Shown: positions 20,588-29,238 of the stretch, piece by piece
Position numbering within the stretch: the stretch's first letter is position 1
Layout: the number at the start of each line of letters is the position of its first letter
Assembly (NCBI GenBank): GCA_003194525.1
Contig: NBIV01000082.1
Location: 62,001 to 126,000 of the forward strand
DNA length: 64,000 nt
Reading direction: 5' to 3'
Source: Gracilariopsis chorda
Taxonomy: Eukaryota; Rhodophyta; Florideophyceae; Gracilariales; Gracilariaceae
Notes under the pieces: model-generated
Databases searched by the model: none
What the model was told of the DNA's origin: nothing
Seen by the model: only the letters and a program-made list of their open reading frames with translations
Position numbers and translations under genes: made by a program

Positions 20588-22492
20588 AGGCACTGGTGGC
20601 CTTTACTCTGCTGGCCAATTCCAGTGTTGACAGTAACCAGCGCGTTTCTGTACTAGCAAACTGTGCACCGAAGGAGTCTTCCTGCACATCAACTTCTAGC
20701 ACAAATGAGTTTCTGAAGGCAGTATCTTAAGAATCAATTGCGTCCGTACTGCGTCAGTGTGACAAAGTTCGAGCTTCTCCCAGCTCTTTGCAATCAAACA
20801 ATCTGTCTTCGAATGCATCCTTTGCTACACCTCTGCGATCAGGAAGCCGCAGACCTACGCACAAGTAACGCAGAACCCCTGAGCAGATTATGGAACCCAA
20901 GCAGAAGACCAAGTGTAATCGCTGCAGTAAGTACGGACTTGGGCTAATGACCATCGCCGTGAAGGGTCACTCAAACAGGTTTTTAAGGCTCTCGATGCAC
21001 CTATGCATGCGGAGAGAGGCCACAATAATGTTCTCACATTCAATATGGCAACCCTGAGTGAAATGCGCTGTGCGGCTGATCACATAAGGGGATCTGATGG
21101 GCCATTGTTAGACAATGCTGCTCCCTATAGCAGCATTGGAATGTCAGAGCTCAAGCTAATCAAGACTCTCATCTGCCCAGATTGGGACGGATCACTCTAT
21201 CCACTCCCACTTTCCGTAGCTGACAAGACACAATGGCAGTATGGCTCAGGTTCGCATCGTAGTGAGCCTAGTGTGGAGCAACGCTTTCGCTTTAGTGAGG
21301 AAGGACTCCCATTCATGGGAAATGTCCCTGACCGGAGTGATGTAATACCCCAGTTATGAAATTGATCCCTCTCGGGACGTGGCAAGAGCACCTGAGTGCA
21401 ATGGCAAACCTGGACAGGTGGCATAGTTTAGCTCTGGTGACAGATGGTACGGTTCCAATTTTGGATGGTTAATTTAACGGTTGGCACAACTTGTGGCCCA
21501 GATAGTGGGAACTCCACGTGTATGGACCTCGAGAGGTGTGCACCAGATTAGTTAATTAGTTCAGTTTATTGTCGTGAAACCTACTTAGGTAATGGGGGCT
21601 GCGCCGTCAGCTTCACCAGTAAATGGCAACCTTGGTTCTCGTTCGAGAAATACCCTTTGCAGAGGAAGGCTCTGGTACGATAGGCCATCGTAGGGATTAC
21701 GACTCCTTGCAAAGAGTATCCACGAGTGGATTCCGTCTACTATCCCCTTGGGAACACTCAGGCGTCACTACTGTTACAGTATCACCGTGTTCGGTATTGT
21801 TATCTATTCCACTGTCAGTCTTGGAATTCGCCCCGTATCGGGTTCATTCTCGTGGTGTGTATCACCACTCTTCTTTGGGAAACACCCATACCACCTGTGT
21901 GGATTCGCTCCCGTCTCCGGTTCTGTTGCCACTGTGTGCACGCCCCGTCGCCGGTTCACGTCGTGTTTCTCTTCCCTTTTAGGGCCCCCTTTCTCCTTCG
22001 CAGGATCCCCCGCTCAACACTCTCGTGTGATCGACTCCTAGAGACACACCCCATTTTCTGGGCCATTCCCGAGCCTCTGCAGGTATAGCAAGAACCATTT
22101 TGGTCTCACACGCCAACTCGTACGTGGCGCAGAGGGCTCACCACTGAGACACCATCCCCAAAGGGAGCGAGGTCTCGAACACCTTGAAGGTGCATCTCCC
22201 GTCACCGGGTTTTTGCTCTACATCTAGAGCGATTGTTGGCTCGATTGTTCTCTCTGGACAATCAGACAAAGGTGACATCGTGAAGATCAGACATTTGGTA
22301 ATTGAAGGATCATCACAGTGGGTCATTGGTCGTAACGTCACGAGTCGATGTGACATTTTGCACATGAATGGCAACATACTCAGGATACCACCAGCCAGCG
22401 AAGGTCAAGCTCCCAGTACTATTTCTCTTGTCGATGTAGACATGCATACCTACATTCCACACTCTGCTTTCACGTTCCAAAACCCCCCCTGA
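20588..22492 (+). pseudogene. LTR-C gag end and protease region (fossil, interrupted by a solo LTR)
   Basis: Sequence after LTR-B resumes the copia element. A protease-like segment includes DNAAPYSSIGMSELK, where the Asp and following small residues match the position of the active-site loop of copia aspartic proteases. After the solo LTR at 21272-22222 the protease sequence continues with a hydrophobic flap-like part and SSQWVIGRNVTSRCDI, resembling the Ile-Gly-x-Asn pattern seen near the end of this protease type. The protease normally cuts Gag-Pol inside the particle. The region is broken. Confidence 0.6.
21272..22222. repeat. Solo LTR (gypsy type, LTR-A-like) inside the LTR-C protease
   Basis: About 951 bp, beginning TGTGGAGCAACG and ending TTGCTCTACA; the ends are inverted repeats with one mismatch. 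It is flanked by CCTAG (21267-21271) and TCTAG (22223-22227), a 5-bp duplication with one change. No internal genes are present, so it is best read as a solo LTR left by LTR-LTR recombination. Its ends (TGTGGAGCAA) resemble those of LTR-A (TGTGGTGCAA), and it shares the dense small hairpins of LTR-A, for example CCCATTCATGGG at 21308-21319 and TACGATAGGCCATCGTA at 21676-21692. Confidence 0.7.
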
Positions 22493-22499
22493 CGTCACA

Positions 22500-23931
22500 G
22501 AACAAGTCTGTTCTGTTCTGTGCGACTGCTCGCATCGATCCAGGATTATCCGAAAGGCCGTGGAGAGAATTGAAGAAAGTAGTCGACAAGGTGCACCAAC
22601 ATTTATGTGGCCACTCTACGTATACGGACATCAAAACACTTCTCAAAAGAAACGGGCTATGGAATGATCAAATTGATGGCTACCTTACAAGTACATTGAA
22701 GGAATGTACGGTTTGCCTAACAACCGCCAAGCCGAAGGCTTCTCGCAAAGTTTCACTCAGCAACATGAGCCGGGGTTTCAACTAAGTAATTTGTGTTGAT
22801 CATATGTACCTTGAGCAGTATTGTGTCATGCAAATCATGGACGCAACCTCTCGGTATTCAACCGGTGCAGTAGTTGAGAACGCCTCGATGGAACATGCTA
22901 TTCATGTCCTCGATATGCACTGGATTATACCCTTCTGGACCCCAGAAACTGTCGCGTTTGACCCAGCATTCAACAATGCTGTATTTCTGGAGTTTCTGCA
23001 ACACACCGGGATAGATTCAAGGCCGCTCCCACCTCGAAGGCACAACAAGAACGTGCTTGAGTCTAAGCATAGGGTTATCCGTGACGTCCTTCTCCGTATG
23101 AAGGAAGATTTGAATATTCCTTATCAGCGCAATCGTCCTCTGATGATCAGTCACACAATTTTCATTTCATACGATCTCTATGGTAACGATGTGATGTCAG
23201 CCCACGAACTTGCAAAGGGTTACGCTAGGCCACTTGAATCTGGTCAGCGCCCGACTCTACTGCCCCAAGAAATCGTAGACGCTCATCAAACTCTGATGAC
23301 AAAACGCAAGCTCACCGTCATTTTACACTCCAAGAGTTTGAAAGAATTCCCTATTTCAGTTGGCGATTTGGTGCAAGTGTTCATCAAACTCCAACATGAG
23401 AAAAGAGGAAAGTGGTCGCAACCGAAACCTGTTCTTTCGTTCGACATAGAAAGCAGGACAGTTACTGTCCCTGGTAAATCCGGCAGAACAGTGTCCGCAG
23501 CCAAAGAAGATATCAGACCCGCTCTTCACACCGAAGAACTAGCTACTGCTGTGCAACACGCTATTGAAGACATGGATCGGACGTTGGAATACTCCTTGTC
23601 GGACAACAATGGTTTCGCAGATGACGTACCCACCGAGCCGCTCGACAGTCCTCTGGTAGAGAGTGGAAAATCACTTCTGAACTCGGATTCAGAATCAATA
23701 TCTATCGGAACGCAATACCCGAGCGTAGGGGACCGCATTAAAGTGTACTGGCCCCAAGACGAGAGGTTCTATGAAGGAACTGTAACAAAACACAACCCCC
23801 GTACACAGAAGTACTCTGTCAATTATCTTGATGGAGACAAAGAAGTATTGAAGCTGCAGGAGAGAAGTGGAAATATGCCAAAGGAAGAAGTAAAGCGACC
23901 GAGAGAGGATCAACTGAAAGTGCGGAATTAG
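22500..23931 (+). pseudogene. LTR-C integrase with a Tudor-like C-terminal domain (fossil)
   Basis: The N-terminal zinc-binding part shows H-x3-H (HLCGH) and C-x2-C (ECTVCL). The catalytic core follows, with acidic positions in VDHMYLEQY, AFDPAFNN and NVLESKH that match the D,D,E order of retroviral-type integrases. At the C-terminal end (about 23719-23860) is a compact module: VGDRIKVYWPQDERFYEGTV, then YSVNYLDGDKEVLKL. The pattern of a short acidic barrel with aromatic residues and Tyr-x-Asp-Gly-Asp resembles Tudor-type chromatin readers. In chromoviruses a chromodomain at the same place guides integration, so a targeting role is a fair inference. The region is part of a broken element. Confidence 0.65.
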
Positions 23932-24015
23932 ATGAGGTTGTGGAAAACCCTTTGGAAGCAGCGGAAATTCAGCTTTCTCCAGGGCAGGAGCTGGAGAGCA
24001 AAGAACGCGAAATAA

Positions 24016-25533
24016 TTGCTTCGTACTTCCAGGCGTTTGGTAGTCGAGAGTTTATGCTTCACCAAGCGCAAAGTTTGCCTCCGTACGCGACCCAGAACGC
24101 CTACGAGAGAGAAGAAAAGTCTTTTATGCGAAGTCAAGAAGGGCGACGACGGGTCTGTTACTCTCAAGGCACGTATAGCTGTTCATGGCAAAAAGGACAG
24201 GGAGAAGAACTTATTGAAGACCGATTCAGCTACCTGTCCTCCCGTTGGTATTCGCATTCTGCTGTCACTTGCATTTTTCTTTAAGTGGACACTGGCCAAA
24301 ATTGATTTCAAATCTGCGTATCTCCAGACCGAAGCGAACCGTGACGTTTACGTCATACCTCCAGGAGAGTGTAGCACAAAGTATTGTCACTACTGGCTGC
24401 TTCTGTCCGCAGCATATGGACTGGTTAATGCAGGTGCTAAATGGGAGCAACTCAGCGATGACGTGCTTCGCAGTTTTGGATTTCTGCAGGTGGTTTATGT
24501 CCCGCAGCTATTCTATCTGGTGGAAAGCGGCAGGATTTGCATCTTGGCTGTAAAGGTAGTAGACGATATCCTATTTGAAGGCCAGAGAAACAAAGTGTCC
24601 GCCTTAATCAAGAAGATTGGAGAGCAATATCAACTGGGTACTATACTGTACGGTCCTGGACAGTTCAAATTCTACGGACTCCTTGTGGAGCAGACAGAAG
24701 ATGAAACTATCTCGATTGATGGCGAAGAGAAGCTGCAAGCCTTTGATGGATACGTACTGTCTCGGCCCCGACGTAAGGAACTTGACCAAGCTCTAAGTGC
24801 AATTGAAGCCTCTGCGTTTCGGTCCCTGAATAGCTCCATTGGATGGTTAGGAATTGCAGCTTCCCCGTTTTTTGCACATGCCACAAGCTATCTTCAGCAA
24901 AGGGGACCTAGCCCACTTGTTAAAGACCTTGTCACCCAGGTCAATTTACTCAAGTTATTGAAAAGGCGTGGTTCTGTGCTCAAGTTTGCTAGACCGACTG
25001 GAGAAATGCAGTGTCGAATAGTTGTATTTTGCGACGCAAGTCGCAGCACCGATCATTGACAGCTCGGATTTGTTGCAGGAATGCTCTTCGGTGACCTGTC
25101 CTTGGGTTCAGTGATTCATACTATCAGCTGGAGCTCTCATAAGTCTCGCAGGCCGGTGAAGTCAATTGGATCTGCTGAGATCCTTGCGGCAGGAGAGGCA
25201 ATCGACGAAGGAAAGCTTTTAGCGAAGGCCTATAGTAAGCTATTGGGTTTTGAAATTGGACTATGGATTGTCGTCGATTCAAAAGATCTGTATGGAACAT
25301 TGTCTACATGCAGGAACGCGTCTGATAAATTGATTCGAGGAGAAGTGAGTGTTACCCGATTAGACTTTGAAACTAAGAAGATTGAGCGCATGGTTTGGGT
25401 TCCTGGGAAGTGCAACTACGGCGATCCTCTAACCAAAACAGACAGTCCTATGGCCGACGCTCTACAGAACCTCCTCTATTCTGGACGAATCTCGATTGAT
25501 TTCGAAGTTGCACTTTTCAATCGATCGGACTAG
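24016..25533 (+). pseudogene. LTR-C reverse transcriptase and RNase H (fossil)
   Basis: Copia-type reverse transcriptase signatures are present in order: ARIAVHG, KIDFKSAYLQ, LLLSAAYGLVNAG and the active-site region ILAVKVVDDILF. RNase H follows, with VFCDASR, SAEILAAGEAIDEG and VVDSKDL in the positions of the acidic catalytic residues, then WVPGKCNYGDPLTK. These enzymes copy the element RNA into DNA and remove the RNA template. The coding sequence ends 34 bp before the 3' LTR. The region is broken. Confidence 0.8.
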
Positions 25534-25567
25534 TCCACTGGTTAGTAGTATTTCGAAAAGGGATTGT

Positions 25568-25950
25568 TGTGAGATTTAAGTGAGATTTAGGAGTCTCACC
25601 TCTTACAACAGATGTATCTCTTTTGCGTAAGAACTGGTCTGACGTTAATACCTGTGTGGACTAGTGCGTGTCCGTTGTGAATTTGCGCATATGCGTGTCG
25701 TTCTCTGCTGATTGTTATTGATTCCACTTGGATGGTGAGCTGATTACATGGACTGCAGAATATCTGAGTTGGAGCCGCTCACAAGTAGTCAGTTGCAAAG
25801 CATATAAATGCCGGTGGCAGTTCTTGGATAACAGGAGAGCCAAGGCAAGAAGAGAGACAAAGACAAAACGTCGAGTTCTACCGCCGTGTAGTAAACCAAT
25901 TGTTATCCGATCCATAAACCCAACGTCGTGCCTAGTCATAACTTTTAATT
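25568..25950 (+). repeat. LTR-C 3' long terminal repeat
   Basis: 383 bp, equal in length to the 5' copy, followed by the target duplication GCTTT at 25951-25955. A purine-rich tract (GAAAAGGGATTGT, 25555-25567) directly precedes it, the expected position of the plus-strand primer. Confidence 0.9.
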
Positions 25951-25955
25951 GCTTT

Positions 25956-27375
25956 ACTGTCATTCTATGAGACACACGATGTCCTTAAGGGTACAAAGTT
26001 TGATCGGCAGAACGTTTCGTATACAAAGCCGAGTTTCAAAATCGAATACATTCGCATCACTGGTCTGTTATCTTCTAAGAGGGATACGATGATGTCAGAC
26101 AGTCCGGATGGTATTTTATGTTTTGTTGCTGAAGAAGGGGAGATGAAGGTGTGAGCTGTAAAAATCAAAACAATGACTTCTCTCAACACGATTGATGCCG
26201 CTTGCCAAAGACGACATAACTATGCTCCACCAACGTATTTGAAGAATGTCGGACAGAACGAAGCTTTCATTAAGCAATTTTATGAGCTTGTCCTGTCAAA
26301 AGAATACAGGGAACAGTGTTTGCACCATTCCGTCTGCTTGAACTTCAATCATGTTCTTTTTGTACAGGCAAAAGGGAGCAATTGTGATGTTGAAGATTTG
26401 ATATATGTCACAATTTTGCACTTTCATTCGAGTCTAATGGATAACTACAGTTTTCTCTTGTGGGACGTTCGTTTGAGAGCATTTTAGTGAGTGGGAAAGG
26501 ATTCTTCAAACATAGCAAAAGCATGTGACACCTTGTTGCAGACATCGCACGCATCTGATCTTCACTCGTACGCTTCGTATTACGGACTGAGCCAGGCTTA
26601 TCGCTCACTTGCCTTCCGATATGGAACTCTTCCTCCTGCCCAAAGGATATGTCCAACCGCATTTTTGTATTGGAATTACCTCAAAAGAGGCGTTGACTAG
26701 TTTAGCAGAGCAATAAACTATGTTTGTTACACAAATGTTGGTGAAAATCCTGTTTTGAGCATCATTGAGCGCTTGCTATGCGCTCAGATTAATAATGCAG
26801 CGATGGTTCATCGACTGTGTCTTGCGCGTCAGAAGAAACATCTCGCAAAGAGCATGACTAAACATATGGCAAAGGCTATAGACAGCTCAGAAAAAAAAGT
26901 TGCACAATGCTCATCATTTGCGGATTGGGCGCGCCAGCTTGCGAAAGAGTACGTTGAAACAGCAGAAGCAAGTACAAGAACGGCAACGTCCCCAAGTAGT
27001 AACGGAAATGTATATGTGCTGATTCTGAACGCTTTGGCGTTTGTGGAAGAACCAATCTATCGTCGTGACATTGCAGAGAAATATGACGGTGATGAAGACA
27101 AAAAGCGAAGGCTTGGAAATAACGCTATACATTAAAAAGTAAAAGGAGAGGAGACCTACTGCGCATTTTGCTCATACAGTCACACAATCAAGAAAAGTGG
27201 AAAGAAGTACAGAAAAAAGGGAGGAGCGCGACAGAAGCAGTGATGTAGCCTATGCAGGCAGGCCATATGTTCCCAATGCCGGGAGAGATGGCATAAAGAT
27301 GAAATATTAACAAGCGCACAGATTCCTGATGAAGGAATTGAGAAACTGCAAAGCAAGGCAAAAGTTGTTCTCTAG
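25956..27375 (+). pseudogene. piggyBac-like transposase, C-terminal part with cysteine-rich finger (broken)
   Basis: Right-hand continuation of the transposase beyond the LTR-C insertion. Open segments at 26173-26487, 26491-26700 and 26755-27135 lie on the plus strand and include FLYWNYLK and a basic, alanine-rich stretch. At 27160-27294 a Cys/His cluster reads C-x2-C, a basic spacer, then C-x2-C-x4-C-x2-C-x4-H (CSLCRQAICSQCRERWH). This is the spacing of the cysteine-rich domain at the end of piggyBac transposases, which binds the terminal repeats. A TGA stop falls just before the second cysteine pair. The open frame after the finger ends at 27375. The finger is the strongest single argument for the family. 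Confidence 0.6.
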
Positions 27376-27888
27376 AAACAGTGTACAAAACATATTTGTT
27401 GGATGTCTGCTTCTATAGCGTTAAGAATAGTAAAACCGTAACCAGTACGTTCTTAAACTACGGTCCAAGTTATCACCAGAGTCACGAAAAGCATCCACGC
27501 CGTAAGGAAGAATGGCCCGAGTTGTGGTTTCGTGTGATTAGCAGTGATCCAAGTACGTCACACATCGTACCGATAAGTCTTTAGTCGATAGTTTTCAACT
27601 TTGTTCTTTTGATTTTTCTTTTCATCTCCATTGGTCTTTCTTAAGTGAAAAAGCTCTTCGCACAAACTCTTTCAACTCGCTTATGATCATATCTCGCACT
27701 TTCTCGTGTCACACTTTTACCTGTCCAATTTCATCCTTGGCGTCACCGCTCCTGTCGACAAATGTGCGCTGCCATCACTGTGCGCGCGGTTTCTGGCCTA
27801 TGTATTCGCCAACCCTGCACTCGGAAAACCGCGTCGGGCTCAAATCAGTTTTCTTGGATTCGACTAATCCAACTATGCTGAAGGCGCT

Positions 27889-28086
27889 GCGGGGTGAGCG
27901 GTGGGTCCCACTGAGTGCGTGGTGTGTCTCAATGGGTGAGAGATAGGGTGAGCTCACCTTGATCACGAGTGAGGTTCACCCACCAGCGGGACTTCCTCAC
28001 CCTGCCAGGGTGAAGTGGGACCTCCTCACCCCAACTTCATCCCAAAAAAAAGGGTGTTGAAATTCATCACCCTATGAGAACGGGGA
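27889..28086 (-). repeat. Right terminal inverted repeat of the piggyBac-like element
   Basis: Inverted partner of 502-699, ending CCCTATGAGAACGGGGA at 28086 and followed by TA. The same TCACC/GGTGA motifs are spread along it. Similarity to the left copy runs over the full 198 bp and stops at the GCGGGG border on the inner side. Confidence 0.75.
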
Positions 28087-28088
28087 TA

Positions 28089-28835
28089 AGACGCCGACTA
28101 TTCTTTACGAAACAGATTTTACGTGCGCTACCAGCCGTATGGCCGGTTGGCAGTTTTCTTCAGCACCTGTTGTGCTCAGCCGTGCTTGCAGCTGTGAAGT
28201 GTGAGAGCAGCAGTACAGTTTACAGCCCGAAGAGAGTCAAAAGCGGTTCAGTTAAGGACTAATTGTTAACTTCGTCTCAATTCTCGCGATGATCGATACA
28301 GCTTTGCTGGACCGCTACAAAGCTAGGCCCAGTGCGATAGCAAAGCGTACTTCTCTAATCTAACTGGTTAGAGCCGTTGGGTAATGCCAATGCGCCTCAA
28401 ACTAGGTGCATTGCACTCCCTTCTCAATCCCCGCTCCGTTCCAGCCCTCTACTTGTACTCAGCTCCACAACGACGAGCGCCAAGCATCTCCCCCTGTCTC
28501 CGGCAGTGCTATCTGACACGCCTATCGCCGTGTATGGTGTTGACCATAAATAGTTCCACGTGTTATCTTTTTGGTCAGCATAATAAACCGTGTGCATTCG
28601 TAAGACTCCGTTATCTTTTCGGAACCCTCCACAGAGTATCCGCATCGTGATCCAAGCATTAATTGATTGACTATTACTTGCTCCGCAGTTGTTGCTATAT
28701 GTTCGAAGAACAACAATTCTAACTGCACCATTGATGTAAGACACCCTTTCTGGCAGCCATCAGCCTCCTTCATGCACGATGAAGCATCTCCCATTCGGCA
28801 CCTGCGTTTACGTCATGTGGCTGGTGCTTTTGCTG
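28089..28835. other. Unassigned sequence between the piggyBac-like end and LTR-D
   Basis: About 750 bp with only short open frames on both strands and no recognisable protein motif. It may include the other part of the hAT relic seen at 1-390, because the piggyBac-like element sits between them, but I could not confirm hAT motifs here. LTR-D is inserted at its right end. Confidence 0.4.
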
Positions 28836-29202
28836 TGTAATGACTCAAGGGGATAGCTCCCTCTTCGTCAACCACTGATCGTCCTCGAGCTCCCTCCTTT
28901 TTCCACAGAAAACACGTCGGCTCTGTCACCCTGCTAGTCGTTGCCACTAGAGAGCGATGCCTTTATAGCCCGAGCCCAAAGGCCCGGTTGTTTTTCACTA
29001 GTCACGTCAAGCCAAATCGGTGTCGCCCGATTACAGCACTGTCGAACGCACCCGAAGGGTTGCATGCTCGTTCAAAATTAAAGGTAGATATGTAGCGTCT
29101 GTGTCAAGGTTGTTTGGCGGATGCCCAAGCCTTGACCAAATCGCCTGCATCCCACAGATAGTTTGGACACAACAAAAGTCTAAAATGCAACCAGTGGTTA
29201 CA
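28836..29202 (-). repeat. LTR-D 3' LTR (in the element's orientation)
   Basis: 367 bp, from TGTAATGACTCAAGG to CAGTGGTTACA. The ends are inverted repeats (TGTAA...TTACA). Matches 34056-34422. Confidence 0.92.
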
Positions 29203-29238
29203 GTGCTCCTAGATGTGCTTCCGTCCAAGGGGGGCCAT

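Larger units (their letters stand above)
3394..25950 (+). mobile_element. LTR-C: Ty1/copia retrotransposon hosting two gypsy elements and a solo LTR
   Basis: Bounded by 383-bp LTRs and by the 5-bp target duplication GCTTT at 3389-3393 and 25951-25955. Without the inner insertions it is about 5.3 kb. Parts follow the copia order: gag, protease, integrase, then reverse transcriptase and RNase H. LTR-B is inserted in gag and a solo LTR in the protease. The LTR pair shows about 18 differences in 383 bp by eye, so it is a moderately old insertion. The coding sequence is broken, with roughly ten breaks besides the insertions. Confidence 0.9.
502..28086 (+). mobile_element. piggyBac-like DNA transposon, split by a 22.6-kb LTR nest
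   Basis: Two copies of a 198-bp sequence lie in inverted orientation at 502-699 and 27889-28086. Removing the copia nest (LTR-C, 3394-25950) and one target duplication leaves an element of about 5.0 kb. The plus-strand remains between the inverted ends show a piggyBac-like DDE region on the left and a cysteine-rich C-terminal finger on the right, in the expected order. Both ends are flanked by TA (500-501 and 28087-28088), not the TTAA typical of piggyBac, so either the family is divergent or the target site has mutated. The transposase is heavily broken, so the copy is non-autonomous today. Confidence 0.6.

Noticed and set aside
502-28086. A giant virus-like DNA element (Polinton type) bounded by inverted repeats 27 kb apart
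   Set aside because: No Polinton-type polymerase, packaging ATPase or capsid gene is seen. The interior is fully explained by a copia element with nested gypsy elements, leaving a 5-kb piggyBac-like transposon.
28355-28400. tRNA D-arm-like sequence (CTAACTGGTTAGAGC)
   Set aside because: No complementary acceptor stem and no TPsiC arm at the right spacing.
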